The notes under the pieces were generated by a model, which did not search any database, was not told where the DNA came from, and saw only the letters and a list, made by a program, of their open reading frames with translations. Shown one piece after another: positions 1 to 8,428 of a DNA stretch of 64,000 nucleotides (its first letter is position 1; each line of letters starts with the position of its first letter). Source of the stretch: Chryseobacterium daecheongense (lineage in GTDB: Bacteria > Bacteroidota > Bacteroidia > Flavobacteriales > Weeksellaceae); contig NZ_RJTX01000001.1 in the NCBI RefSeq assembly GCF_003729955.1, positions 496,001-560,000 on the forward strand, in the 5' to 3' direction. Both the position numbers and the translations under genes were made by a program.

Positions 1-158
1 TAAAATCCTGCTTTTGCTTTAGAATCATCTCCTGAAATGGTAGAAACATTAAGACCCGCCTTTAATCCGAAAGATACCGGAGAAGAAGAAGATGTTGATG
101 TTTGCGCGAATGCCAATGAGCCTGCTACTAAGGCTACCCCTAATAATACTTTTTTCAT
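1..158 (-). CDS. Outer-membrane beta-barrel (porin-like) protein, N-terminal part
   Basis: Only the first 52 or so codons are in the window; the gene runs off the left edge. The start codon is the ATG at 158-156. The product begins with a Sec signal peptide (MKKVLLGVALVAG, then ...AFAQ) followed by SSSPVSFGLKAGLNVSTISGD. This is nearly the same as the start of the next gene (314-940), so the two are tandem paralogues of the small PorT/OmpW-like outer-membrane barrel family common in Bacteroidota. It would sit in the outer membrane. The substrate is unknown. A terminator for the upstream paralogue separates the two, so they are probably separate transcripts. Confidence 0.8.
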   Translation of the reverse strand, partial: MKKVLLGVALVAGSLAFAQTSTSSSSPVSFGLKAGLNVSTISGDDSKAKAGF

Positions 159-240
159 GGTTAATTTTTTTAATTATTACTTGATTTGTTTAATTATCAT
201 ACACGTCGGGGCAAATTCCTTGCCAAACCGTAAAAAACAC

Positions 241-277
241 TAAAAAAAATAAAAGCCGGACTATAAATCCGGCTTTA
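241..277 (-). terminator. Rho-independent terminator of the 314-940 porin gene
   Basis: On the minus strand the stem AAAGCCGGA / TCCGGCTTT with a short AT-rich loop is followed by TTATTTTTTTTA. It lies about 37 bases past the stop codon of the 314-940 gene. Confidence 0.85.
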
Positions 278-313
278 CTAATTATTTAATTTACTACTTC
301 AATAAATTTTTTC

Positions 314-940
314 TTAGAATTTAAATGCTAATCCAACTTGGAATACATTGTTTTTTACTGCGTCAGAACCGCTTGGTCTGTCTTTAGCAATATCTGTAAG
401 ACCTGCTACATATCTTGCAGTAAGACCAATGTTTGGAGTAAAGTAATATCCAGCTCCTAAACCGATACCAAAGTTAAAGGTATTTAAATCATCTTTGAAA
501 TCTTCTGTAGTAGAAGAGTTACCTGTTGTTTCATTTTTAACTTTGTTTTTTGCACTTAGCATGAATCCGAATTCCGGACCAGCTTCTAAATAAAGGTTTG
601 GAAGTGCATTGTATTGGAACATTACAGGTACTGTAAGATAATCCAAGTTAGTTGAAGAAGAATATTTATCTCCTAATATTGTATACTCAGCTTTGCTACC
701 ATATTGAGAATATAATAACTCTGGCTGAACGCTGAATGAGCTAGCAACTGGAATATTAGCAAATACACCCCCGTTGAATCCGATTTTTGATTTTTGATCA
801 TCTAAACCTTCGTCTTTAGATAAAGAAGATACGTTCATTCCCGCTTTAATACCGAAAGCAACCGGAGAAGATGATTTTGTAGTTTGTGCAAATGCTAATG
901 AGCTTGCTGTTACTGCTAATCCTAAAATTAACTTTTTCAT
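314..940 (-). CDS. Outer-membrane beta-barrel porin family protein
   Basis: The 208-residue product has a signal peptide (residues 1-18, cleaved after AFAQ). The rest alternates short hydrophobic strands and turns and ends in an aromatic residue (VGLAFKF), as outer-membrane barrels do. The repeated glycine/aromatic strands (GFNGGVFANIPV, YLEAGPEFGFML, NFGIGLGAGYYF, IGLTARYVAG) fit an 8-stranded porin-like barrel (PF13568-type) of the outer membrane. Length is normal for the family. It is a tandem paralogue of the partial gene at 1-158. The 271-base gap upstream carries no gene; it holds a possible Crp/Fnr-like half-palindrome near 1059-1076, but no perfect TAnnTTTG match at the expected distance. 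The function beyond being an outer-membrane barrel cannot be read from the sequence. Confidence 0.85.
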   Translation of the reverse strand: MKKLILGLAVTASSLAFAQTTKSSSPVAFGIKAGMNVSSLSKDEGLDDQKSKIGFNGGVFANIPVASSFSVQPELLYSQYGSKAEYTILGDKYSSSTNLDYLTVPVMFQYNALPNLYLEAGPEFGFMLSAKNKVKNETTGNSSTTEDFKDDLNTFNFGIGLGAGYYFTPNIGLTARYVAGLTDIAKDRPSGSDAVKNNVFQVGLAFKF

Positions 941-1211
941 AACCTAATTTTTTAATATTTACTATTTCTAATTTTAAATTTTACTACTGTCAATTTCATT
1001 TTTGACGAAGACTATATTTCAAATTGTTTGCCAAAGTGGGGAATGGTACAAAAAAACATTATGATTATAATCAACTTTTAAAAGCAGTTAAAAATTAAAT
1101 AATTGATAATCAATATTTTAAAAACCAATTAAACATTTGTTTAGAAATAATCTAAATTGACAATTTTGTTAAAAATTTTAAAAAATTAAGAGAGAAAAAT
1201 TGGACTAATTA

Positions 1212-2258
1212 TTAGAAATCATTCAATTTTCTATAAAATTCAAGCGATTGTAAGATATTTTCCTGACTGCTTTGATGATCATATAGACAAGAACCAATTC
1301 CTGAAAGCAATGAAAAATTGATTTTACTATCCGTGTTTTTCTTATCATTTAATAATAAGGCACAGATATCTTCATTTTTAAAATCGGTAATGTCTAAATA
1401 AGGATAATATCTCCTGATGTTTTCAATAATGATTTCAGAATCCTCTTTAGAAAGAATTCTTTCAAGATAAGATAAATGGGCTTCACAGATCATACCGGCT
1501 GCAACCGCTTCACCATGCAGAATAGGATTCCCTTGCTCCAGGCATAAGCTTTCAATAGCATGACCTATCGTATGCCCGAAATTCAGGGTCTTTCTGAGAT
1601 TCTTCTCATGAAAATCTTTTTCAACCACATTTTGTTTAATATCCATTGAGGTCTGGATATGAGGAATTACAGCTTCCACATCCAATTTATGAATCTGAAT
1701 AAGATTATTCCAATGCTTTTCATCCGCAATCAAGCCATGCTTCAGCATTTCTGCAAAACCGCTTCTTAATTCTTTGAAAGGTAGGGTCTGCAAGAATTCA
1801 GGATATACAAATATCTGTTCCGGGAACGTGAAAGTTCCTACCATATTCTTATAATGCATCAGATCAATCCCTGTTTTACCACCAATGGATGCATCACACA
1901 TAGATAATAGTGTAGTGGGAATATTGATGAAAGGAATACCTCTTTTATAGGTAGAAGCTACAAAGCCTCCCATATCTGTAATGACCCCACCGCCAAGGTT
2001 AATCATCAAAGCTTTTCTGTCCGCCTGCATTTCCGTCAAAATTTCCCAAAGCTGATTGGCCGTCTGGATATTCTTCATTTCTTCTCCGGCTTCAATCTCC
2101 AGAATTTCAAAAGTTAAATCGGTTTCCATATTGCCTAATAGCGTAGGAAGACAGTATTCATGCGTGTTTTCATCTACAAGAATGAAAATTTTGCTGAATG
2201 TTTTTCCATGAAGGAAATCGTTTAACTGAGAGAAATTATCGTTTAATAATGTTATCAT
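1212..2258 (-). CDS. aroB: 3-dehydroquinate synthase
   Basis: Catalyses the second shikimate-pathway step, DAHP to 3-dehydroquinate, in the cytoplasm using NAD and a divalent metal. Family motifs are clear: GGGVITDMGGFVAS, INIPTTLLSMCDASIGGKTG, KHGLIAD, and the metal-binding LNFGHTIGHAIE; a second metal histidine lies in the HGEAVAAGM segment. The length of 348 residues is normal. The open frame extends upstream to a TTG at 2300, but that TTG lies inside a perfect -7 element (TAACTTTG, 2305-2298), so I use the ATG at 2258. The gene is divergent from the pseudouridine synthase gene. The region between it and the porin gene is AT-rich with no clear terminator. Confidence 0.95.
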   Translation of the reverse strand: MITLLNDNFSQLNDFLHGKTFSKIFILVDENTHEYCLPTLLGNMETDLTFEILEIEAGEEMKNIQTANQLWEILTEMQADRKALMINLGGGVITDMGGFVASTYKRGIPFINIPTTLLSMCDASIGGKTGIDLMHYKNMVGTFTFPEQIFVYPEFLQTLPFKELRSGFAEMLKHGLIADEKHWNNLIQIHKLDVEAVIPHIQTSMDIKQNVVEKDFHEKNLRKTLNFGHTIGHAIESLCLEQGNPILHGEAVAAGMICEAHLSYLERILSKEDSEIIIENIRRYYPYLDITDFKNEDICALLLNDKKNTDSKINFSLLSGIGSCLYDHQSSQENILQSLEFYRKLNDF

Positions 2259-2297
2259 TTTTGGAATTTCTATAAGATTAATAGTAAAACTATTGTG

Positions 2298-2346
2298 CAA
2301 AGTTATGATTCTTAATTTTTAACTCGTAACTAAATTAGTATCTTTG
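2298..2346. promoter_or_regulatory. Divergent promoters of aroB and the pseudouridine synthase gene
   Basis: Two perfect Bacteroidota -7 elements (TAnnTTTG) face away from each other: TAACTTTG on the minus strand (2305-2298) for aroB and TATCTTTG on the plus strand (2339-2346) for the gene at 2360. No perfect -33 TTTG is visible for either. Predicted transcription starts are about 6-7 bases downstream of each element. Confidence 0.6.
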
Positions 2347-2359
2347 CAGAAATTTTAGA

Positions 2360-3544
2360 ATGAGCAGAGATAATAATAATTCAGAAAGACCGAAAAGACC
2401 AAGAATTTCAATCAAGAAAAATTCTGATAGTTCTCGTGCTTCTAAATCTGGAAATTCTTCAGGATCAAAATCTTTTAAGAAACCTTTTCCTAAAGCAGGC
2501 GAAAGAAATTCTGAGTATAAGGGAACGAGTTCAAAGTTTGAAAAAAAGCCTTTTAAAAGAAGTGAAAGTTCTGACAGCCCACATGAGGAACGTGGTTCAA
2601 AATCTGAGAGAAAAACTTATATCACCAATAAAAACGAAGGTAAAGAGAGAAAAACTTTCGGGAAGCCTGCTTCTAAAAGAAGCGGCGGAAGAGATTTTGA
2701 CAGCAGAGATAAGTACGAAAGAGGAAATCTGAAATTCGGTAAAAAACCTTTTAATAAAAATGACAGAGATGACGATAGAGCAAAATCTTTCGTTCAGAAA
2801 AGAAGGTTGACTAAAATTGATAAAGATCTTCATAAAGATACTATCCGTCTTAATAAATATATCGCCAATTCCGGGATTTGCAGTAGGAGAGAAGCAGATG
2901 AGCTGATCACTCAGGGTTTGGTAGAAGTGAACGGAAAGGTAGTAACTGAAATGGGGTATCAGGTTCAGAAAACCGACCGTGTTATATTCGACGGGCAAAA
3001 CATCACTCCTGAAAAACCGGTGTATGTACTGTTGAATAAACCGAAAGGATATATTTCCACCACCAAGGATGATAAAGCCAGAAAAACGGTAATGGATTTA
3101 GTTGCTAATGCTTCTCCATACAGAGTTTTCCCGGTAGGAAGACTGGACCGTTCCACAACAGGAGTTATCTTATTGACGAATGACGGTCATATGACGAAAA
3201 AGCTGACCCATCCTTCATTCAATGTGAAGAAAATCTATCATGTAACGTTGGACAGAAAATTATCTACTGAAGACATGAAGGCTATTGCTGAAGGAATCCG
3301 TTTGGAGGAAGGAGTAGCTACCGTAGATCAGATCTCATTTATTGAGGGTAAGCCTAAAAATGAAGTGGGAATTGAAATCCACATCGGATGGAACCGTGTG
3401 ATCAGAAGAATTTTCCAACGATTAGGATATGAAGTGGAAGCGCTGGACAGAGTAATGTTTGCAGGATTGACGAAGAAGAATATCAAACGAGGACATTGGA
3501 GAATCCTTACAGAATTAGAAGTAAATAACTTGAAAATGTTATAA
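2360..3544 (+). CDS. rluB: 23S rRNA pseudouridine synthase, RsuA/RluB family
   Basis: Isomerises a specific uridine of large-subunit rRNA to pseudouridine. The C-terminal 230 or so residues hold an S4 RNA-binding domain (RLNKYIANSGICSRREADE, about residue 163 on) and the catalytic domain with the signature GRLDRSTTGVILLTNDG, whose aspartate (about residue 263) is the catalytic residue. The N-terminal 150 residues are a low-complexity, Lys/Arg/Ser/Gly-rich extension that is absent from proteobacterial enzymes but usual in this phylum. It is probably disordered and binds RNA. The symbol follows closest family resemblance; RluB versus RluE/RsuA is not proven. Transcribed from its own promoter, and ended by a hairpin shared with the convergent gene. 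Confidence 0.88.
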   Translation: MSRDNNNSERPKRPRISIKKNSDSSRASKSGNSSGSKSFKKPFPKAGERNSEYKGTSSKFEKKPFKRSESSDSPHEERGSKSERKTYITNKNEGKERKTFGKPASKRSGGRDFDSRDKYERGNLKFGKKPFNKNDRDDDRAKSFVQKRRLTKIDKDLHKDTIRLNKYIANSGICSRREADELITQGLVEVNGKVVTEMGYQVQKTDRVIFDGQNITPEKPVYVLLNKPKGYISTTKDDKARKTVMDLVANASPYRVFPVGRLDRSTTGVILLTNDGHMTKKLTHPSFNVKKIYHVTLDRKLSTEDMKAIAEGIRLEEGVATVDQISFIEGKPKNEVGIEIHIGWNRVIRRIFQRLGYEVEALDRVMFAGLTKKNIKRGHWRILTELEVNNLKML

Positions 3545-3549
3545 AAATA

Positions 3550-3578
3550 AAAGAGACTCAAATTGAGTCTCTTTTTTA
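3550..3578. terminator. Bidirectional terminator between convergent genes
   Basis: AAGAGACTCA, a 3-base loop and TGAGTCTCTT form a perfect stem flanked by A-rich and T-rich tracts. It can terminate the plus-strand pseudouridine synthase gene and also the minus-strand gene, whose stop codon at 3578-3576 overlaps the T tract. Confidence 0.85.
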
Positions 3579-4256
3579 TATGTTTCTAATAACCGCAAAC
3601 AATATCCAAAAGGCTGTGAATACTAAGCTTAGCTTCAATATCCTTTTTCCGTGATTCCTGTCTTTTTCATTAAAATAATATACCCTTTCTCCGTTTGGAA
3701 GTTGCTTTTTAAGTTTAATAATGGCTAAAGCAATGGCATAGCTCACAAAGATGAGTATTCCCCAAAACAAAGAAACCACGCAGCCAATGACTGCAAAAAT
3801 ATATCCTAAAATAATATAGTTTTTGACCTGTTCCGGGTTTTCATAATCTTTTAAAGATTCAAGGCGTTGCTTATCAAAAGAATCCAATTCCTGCTCAGTG
3901 ATATTTTCACCTCTGCTTTTCAATATTTTCTTAGCAGCTTCATAATCGAACTCATTCCATTCATCCTTTTTGAACAGGACTTCTTTCAACTCTTCATTCG
4001 AATATTCTGATAAATAATAATCTTCCGGAATAACTACTTCATGGGCAAAATATTCTGAAACAGCTTTATTGGCCGCCTCAAAATCATCTTTGTCAATCAA
4101 AAGCTGATATTCTATTTTTCCAGGATTGGTAACAAAGCTCGGATCGAAATCTTTTTCATTATCAATGATCTCGTATCCTATAGAATGGCTGTCTAATACA
4201 GACGCAATTTCTTCAATAACGAATTTATTGATGCTTTTTCTGAAAATACTTTTCAT
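3576..4256 (-). CDS. DUF2007-like N-terminal domain membrane protein of unknown function
   Basis: The 226-residue protein has an N-terminal soluble domain (about 1-75: ...FVIEEIASVLDSHSIGYEIIDN..., LLIDKDDFEAANKAVSEYF). It resembles the small ferredoxin-like putative signal-transducing domain of DUF2007 proteins. A charged helical middle follows, then two hydrophobic stretches (about 147-180 and 205-224) that should anchor it in the inner membrane. Its ATG overlaps the nicotinamidase stop codon (TAATG on the minus strand), so the two are translationally coupled. The link to NAD metabolism is positional only, and the function is unknown. Confidence 0.75.
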   Translation of the reverse strand: MKSIFRKSINKFVIEEIASVLDSHSIGYEIIDNEKDFDPSFVTNPGKIEYQLLIDKDDFEAANKAVSEYFAHEVVIPEDYYLSEYSNEELKEVLFKKDEWNEFDYEAAKKILKSRGENITEQELDSFDKQRLESLKDYENPEQVKNYIILGYIFAVIGCVVSLFWGILIFVSYAIALAIIKLKKQLPNGERVYYFNEKDRNHGKRILKLSLVFTAFWILFAVIRNI

Positions 4257-4861
4257 TACCCTAGAATGGTTACTCCTTTCTGAAGCATTTCGTATATAGC
4301 ATCTCTTCCGTTATCCGGTTTTACATTCACCGCTTTTGTCCCGTTAAAGTGTAAACATGTGATATATCCGTTTGCAACAGCATCAAGACAGGTGAATTTC
4401 ACACAGTAGTCTAATGCAAGGCCTACAATTTCCAATAGCTGGATGTCGTGATATTTCAAGAAATCATCAAGTCCGGTTTTCATAAAGTGATTATTATCCT
4501 GGAAACCGCTGTAACTGTCTATTTCAGGATTTTTCCCTTTTTGTACAATATGGGTTACTTTATCCCTGTTCAGGTCTTTATGAAATTCTGCGCCAAAAGT
4601 TCCCTGTACACAATGATCCGGCCACATGAACTGCGGAACACCGTTCAGAATGATGCTTTCTCCTACTTTTCTTCCGTTATTGCTCGCAAAGCTTTTATGA
4701 TTTTCAGGATGCCAATCCTGGGTTAACACTATCTGATCATATTCATTTTCTTCCATCAGAAGATTGATGTATGGAATCACTTCATTGGCTCCCGGAACGG
4801 CTAAAGCACCACCTTCACAAAAATCATTCTGTACATCTACTATTATTAACGCTTTTTTCAT
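4256..4861 (-). CDS. pncA: Nicotinamidase
   Basis: Hydrolyses nicotinamide to nicotinate for NAD salvage in the cytoplasm. Isochorismatase-fold signatures are present: VDVQNDFCEGGALAVPGA (catalytic Asp in DVQNDF), the metal-binding segment DWHPENHKSF, MWPDHCVQGTFGAEF, and the nucleophile region VGLALDYCVKFTCLDA with its cysteine. The 201-residue length is normal. The open frame extends to 4972, but the 37 extra residues have no family counterpart, so I choose the ATG at 4861-4859. The gene after it on the strand is coupled by a one-base stop/start overlap. Confidence 0.93.
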   Translation of the reverse strand: MKKALIIVDVQNDFCEGGALAVPGANEVIPYINLLMEENEYDQIVLTQDWHPENHKSFASNNGRKVGESIILNGVPQFMWPDHCVQGTFGAEFHKDLNRDKVTHIVQKGKNPEIDSYSGFQDNNHFMKTGLDDFLKYHDIQLLEIVGLALDYCVKFTCLDAVANGYITCLHFNGTKAVNVKPDNGRDAIYEMLQKGVTILG

Positions 4862-4962
4862 ATTAAGATTTCTCGAATTTTTGATAAATTTACAAAAACT
4901 AATACTCAAATATCTTTCCAAAACCGAATTATCGGACAAAACGACAACATTTACCTTATAAA

Positions 4963-5508
4963 ATGAATGCAATGAGTGACTTAGAACACAAGAAATTTCC
5001 CATCGGTCCGTTTGAATGGCCGGGTCATATTTCAGATATTGAATTGGATGAACATATCAAGGTCATTAAAAATTTTCCGGGAAAACTTAAAAACCTGATT
5101 GAAGATTTTAATGATGACCAGCTGGACACCCAATATAGAGAAGGTGGGTGGACGGTAAGACAACTTGTTAATCATATTGCAGACAGCCATATCAACAGCT
5201 TTATCCGTTTTAAACTAGCCCTTACGGAAGATAATCCTACCATTAAACCTTATGATGAAGCCAAATGGGCAGAACTTCAGGATAGCAGAAATATGCCTGT
5301 AAAACCGGCTATGAGAATGATCAAAGGTACTCATCAAAGATGGGCAACATTGCTTAAAAGCCTTACCAATAAACAATTCGAAAGAACGTTCCATCATCCG
5401 GAACAGCAGAAAGATTATGACCTGCGAAATTACCTGGCGTTCTACGTATGGCACTGTAATCATCATTTTGCTCATATTGAAAATCTGAAGAAGGAAAAGG
5501 GTTGGTAA
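4963..5508 (+). CDS. DinB-superfamily YfiT/BstA-type putative bacillithiol S-transferase
   Basis: The 181-residue metal-binding protein of the DinB four-helix fold is closest to the YfiT group (KFPIGPFEWPG start, GGWTVRQLVNHIADSH, and C-terminal YVWHCNHHFAHIENL). The three likely metal ligands are H71, H167 and H171, with the H-x3-H spacing of YfiT. Members of this group are metal-dependent hydrolases or bacillithiol transferases that conjugate low-molecular-weight thiol to electrophiles. It is the first gene of a four-gene run; the next starts before its stop codon. ATGs at 4963 and 4972 are both possible starts. The bacillithiol link is strengthened by the YtxJ gene two positions downstream. 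Confidence 0.82.
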   Translation: MNAMSDLEHKKFPIGPFEWPGHISDIELDEHIKVIKNFPGKLKNLIEDFNDDQLDTQYREGGWTVRQLVNHIADSHINSFIRFKLALTEDNPTIKPYDEAKWAELQDSRNMPVKPAMRMIKGTHQRWATLLKSLTNKQFERTFHHPEQQKDYDLRNYLAFYVWHCNHHFAHIENLKKEKGW

Positions 5509-5963
5509 AAAAGACACTTCATCATCGGCTGTATTTTGAGGAAATCATAAGAAGGATTTCCGGTTTGTCTGAAAATTCTCAGGGAAAATGGGGAAAAATG
5601 AACGTATGCCAAATGCTGAAGCATTGTGATCTCGTTCTCCAGATTCCTTTGAATAGAGTAGAACTTTCCGAAATTAATTTCTTTTTAAAATACATCGGGA
5701 TCTGTACAAAAAAAGAAATGTATGTCTTCAATAATGGTATTCCCCGGAATATGCCTACTTTTCGAAAACTAATCGTTACTTTTGAATGTGACTTTGACGA
5801 AGCCCGAAAAGGTTTACTTCAAACATTGAATGATTACTGGACTGCATTTAAAAATGAAAAATTACCGGAACACCATGTATTATTCGGGAAAATGGAAGAA
5901 AAGGACTGGGGCTTTTTAGAATTCAAACATCTTGATCATCATCTCAAGCAATTTAACGTATGA
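5502..5963 (+). CDS. DUF1569 domain protein (DinB-like fold)
   Basis: The 153-residue protein carries the DUF1569 hallmark GKWGKMNVCQMLKHCDLVLQ and a C-terminal histidine cluster (EFKHLDHHLKQF), both typical of the DinB metal-binding helical fold. The frame can only start at the TTG at 5502, because the next ATG lies inside the conserved region. That TTG overlaps the end of the previous gene by seven bases and follows a purine-rich stretch (AAGGAAAAGGG). Its stop overlaps the ATG of ytxJ (5960). The tight packing suggests a joint role with the DinB-type transferase in thiol or detoxification chemistry. The activity is unknown. Confidence 0.8.
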   Translation: MVKKTLHHRLYFEEIIRRISGLSENSQGKWGKMNVCQMLKHCDLVLQIPLNRVELSEINFFLKYIGICTKKEMYVFNNGIPRNMPTFRKLIVTFECDFDEARKGLLQTLNDYWTAFKNEKLPEHHVLFGKMEEKDWGFLEFKHLDHHLKQFNV

Positions 5964-6334
5964 GTATTTTTGGAAAATTATTTGGCGAGAATGAAAAGCC
6001 GAAACCATCGTCTTTTTGGAAAAATATCACCTCTGAAAAAGACCTTGCAGAGGCTGTGGAAAACTCCTATCATGAGAAAACTGTGATCTTCAAACATTCC
6101 ACAAGCTGTTTTATCAGTAAGACAGTATTGAGAAATTTTGAAAAAGAAATAGAAGATATAGATCAAAACGTAAGCTTTTATTACTTAGATTTGTTAGCGC
6201 ATAGATCAGTTTCGAATACAATCGCCGAAAATTTCGGAATCAGACACGAAAGTCCCCAACTGATTGTGTTAGAGAATGGTAAAGCCATTAATCATGCTTC
6301 ACACCAAGATATATCTATAAGCCTAATTATCTAA
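5960..6334 (+). CDS. ytxJ: YtxJ-type monothiol bacilliredoxin
   Basis: A small (124 residues) thioredoxin-fold protein. The motif FKHSTSCFISKTVL carries the single active-site cysteine (C50), followed by PQLIVLENGKAINHASH as the cis-proline strand. Members of the YtxJ family are proposed to remove bacillithiol from bacillithiolated proteins. The ATG overlaps the DUF1569 stop codon, and the TAA overlaps the ATG of the next gene (TAATG). Together with the BstA-like transferase it marks this run as a bacillithiol-linked operon. Confidence 0.83.
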   Translation: MSIFGKLFGENEKPKPSSFWKNITSEKDLAEAVENSYHEKTVIFKHSTSCFISKTVLRNFEKEIEDIDQNVSFYYLDLLAHRSVSNTIAENFGIRHESPQLIVLENGKAINHASHQDISISLII

Positions 6335-6927
6335 TGAAGAATATAAACAGTTATTTAGCTCAAGTTTTAAGTGTTCCCATTGAAAAAGTGAATGCCTGCA
6401 GCCTGCATTATGAAGTGAAAAAGATTCCTAAGAATCAGTTTCTTTTACAGTACGGGGAAATATGCAGACATATATTCTTTGTGGAAAAAGGGCTTTTGAA
6501 GATGTATTCCATTGATAAGAACGGTAAAGAGCACATTATTCAGTTTGCTCCTGAAAGCTGGCTGATCTCGGACAGAAGCAGTCTTTATTTCAATGAAAAA
6601 TCAGTGTATTACATTGAAGCTGTTGAAGATTCCGAGGTGTTATTCTTGCATCCTGATTTCTTTAATAAACTGGTTGAGCAATTCCCAAACAGCATTGAAA
6701 GAAGTGATTTTTTACTTCAAAAGCATATCAGAAGCCTTCAGAACAGGATCAATTCTTTATTGGGTGAGACCGCAGAAGAAAGATACATGAAGTTCATTAA
6801 AATGTACCCCGATTTATTACTGAGAGTCCCTCAGTGGATGATTGCTTCTTATTTAGGAATTACTCCCGAAAGTTTGAGCCGTGTGAGAAAAGAGCTGGCC
6901 AGAAAAAACTTTGTTCCGGACAGATAA
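6334..6927 (+). CDS. Crp/Fnr family transcriptional regulator
   Basis: The 197-residue protein has an N-terminal cyclic-nucleotide-binding-like beta-roll (LLQYGEICRHIFFVEKGLLKMYSIDKNGKEHIIQFAPESW) and a C-terminal winged HTH with recognition helix ITPESLSRVRKELARK. The recognition helix differs from those of the three Crp/Fnr paralogues at 13393, 14050 and 32998, so this one should read a different operator. It is translationally coupled to ytxJ (TAATG) and is the last gene of the operon, which suggests local control or thiol-stress sensing. It ends one base before the convergent MocR gene. Confidence 0.88.
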   Translation: MKNINSYLAQVLSVPIEKVNACSLHYEVKKIPKNQFLLQYGEICRHIFFVEKGLLKMYSIDKNGKEHIIQFAPESWLISDRSSLYFNEKSVYYIEAVEDSEVLFLHPDFFNKLVEQFPNSIERSDFLLQKHIRSLQNRINSLLGETAEERYMKFIKMYPDLLLRVPQWMIASYLGITPESLSRVRKELARKNFVPDR

Positions 6928-8340
6928 TCACATCATTTTCGCAAGTTTTCCGATCTGCTCAAGTTGGGACCGGGTATTTTCCGACCACGGAAGACCGAAA
7001 CAGAGACGCATACAGTTTTCATACTGATCCTGAAGAGTAAACATTCTTCCGGGAGCGATGCTGATGTTCTGTTTAATAGCTTTGTCATATAATTCCCTTG
7101 TCTGAACGGCCTTATCAAACTCCACCCAAAGAGAGAGACCGCCTTGAGGACGGCTTGTTCTTGTGCCTTCCGGGAAGGATTCTGCTATGGTCTGCACATA
7201 GTTCTGATAGTTATTTTGTAACGTACGCCGCATTTGATACAGATGTTTCTCATACTTTCCGCTTTTCAGAAAATTGGCTACAGCTTCATTGACGATGGTA
7301 ATGGAAGAAGTAGAGTGAAGAAGCTTAAGTTTCAATATTCTGTCCTTGTATTTTCCCGGCGCAATCCATCCCACTCGATAACCGGGAGCCAACGTTTTTG
7401 AAATAGAACTGCAATACAGAACGTTTCCTTCCTTATCAAAAGATTTACAGCATTTAGGACGATGAGAGCCAAAGTAAAGATCACCGTACACATCATCTTC
7501 GATTAGAGGAATGTTGTTCTCTGATAGCAATTTCACGATTTCTTTTTTATTTTCATCCGGCATATAGCTTCCCAAAGGTGAATTGAAATTAGGAATGAGC
7601 AGGCAAATATTGATTTTCGGAAGATTTTTTTTCAAGGCTTCAATTTCAATCCCGGAAGTGGGATGGGTAGGTAATTCCAGCACTTTCATGCCTAATCCGT
7701 TAGCTAACTGAAGAATCCCCGGATAACAAGGGCTTTCAATGGCAACAGTATCTCCCGGCTTTCCCAGAGCCATTAAACAGAAAGATAAAGCCTGCATTCC
7801 GCCATTAGTGGTTACAAGATCATTTTCATTAAAATTACCGCCCCATGATGCAGATCGTAAGGCAATCATTCTGCGAAGCTTTACATTTCCCTGAAGTTCT
7901 TCATATTCCGTTCCGCCTTCATTGAGATCTCTGGTAGCATTGATGATCTCTTTTTTCAGTTGCGCCTGAGGAAGCAGGCATCCGGAAGGAATACCGATCG
8001 AGAACATCGTCATATCTTTCTTTCCCAGGTTTTCATACACTTTACTGATCAGCTCATCCGGCTCTTTATTGTCAGCAAGTAAGGACGGCCGACTTATCTG
8101 TGCCAATGGAAGCTTTACATCAAAAAAACGGCTTACAAAATAACCTGATTGCGGTTTAGATTCAATCAATGATTGTGATTCCAATTCAAGGAATACACGC
8201 TTGGCCGTATTCATACTTATTTGATGTTCCTGGCAGAGTGTTCTTACTGAAGGAAGTTTATCTCCGGCTTTCAAAACTCCGTTTTTAATCTGTACAGCGA
8301 TTCCGTTGGAAATTTCCGTATATAAAAATTCTTTTTGCAT
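6928..8340 (-). CDS. MocR family regulator: GntR HTH fused to a PLP aminotransferase-like domain
   Basis: Residues 1-75 form a GntR-type winged HTH (AGDKLPSVRTLCQEHQISMNTAKRVFLELE). Residues from about 110 on are a fold-type I aminotransferase domain with the PLP lysine in SSISKTLAPGYRVGW and the aspartate segment LIEDDVYGDLYFG. The length of 470 is normal for MocR. Such proteins use PLP as a cofactor-effector and usually regulate the divergent neighbour, here an EamA exporter. The 88-base divergent region holds -7 elements for both genes. No terminator separates it from the convergent Crp/Fnr gene. Confidence 0.9.
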   Translation of the reverse strand: MQKEFLYTEISNGIAVQIKNGVLKAGDKLPSVRTLCQEHQISMNTAKRVFLELESQSLIESKPQSGYFVSRFFDVKLPLAQISRPSLLADNKEPDELISKVYENLGKKDMTMFSIGIPSGCLLPQAQLKKEIINATRDLNEGGTEYEELQGNVKLRRMIALRSASWGGNFNENDLVTTNGGMQALSFCLMALGKPGDTVAIESPCYPGILQLANGLGMKVLELPTHPTSGIEIEALKKNLPKINICLLIPNFNSPLGSYMPDENKKEIVKLLSENNIPLIEDDVYGDLYFGSHRPKCCKSFDKEGNVLYCSSISKTLAPGYRVGWIAPGKYKDRILKLKLLHSTSSITIVNEAVANFLKSGKYEKHLYQMRRTLQNNYQNYVQTIAESFPEGTRTSRPQGGLSLWVEFDKAVQTRELYDKAIKQNISIAPGRMFTLQDQYENCMRLCFGLPWSENTRSQLEQIGKLAKMM

Positions 8341-8349
8341 ATTTCAAAC

Positions 8350-8410
8350 TGTATCCATACAAATATACAAAACTGATACTGTGCTTATCTATTTTTCCTT
8401 TATAATTTTG
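8350..8410. promoter_or_regulatory. Divergent promoter region, MocR regulator and EamA exporter
   Basis: A perfect minus-strand -7 element TATATTTG (8367-8360) serves the MocR gene and a perfect plus-strand TAATTTTG (8403-8410) serves the exporter. The near-inverted words GTATC (8351-8355) and GATAC flank the minus -7 element and are candidates for a MocR site; this is inference. Confidence 0.55.
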
Positions 8411-8428
8411 AAATATAAAATAAATCAG

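Noticed and set aside
1103-1114. TTGATAATCAAT as another Crp/Fnr operator
   Set aside because: The TGA and TCA halves are only three bases apart, which does not fit the dimer spacing.
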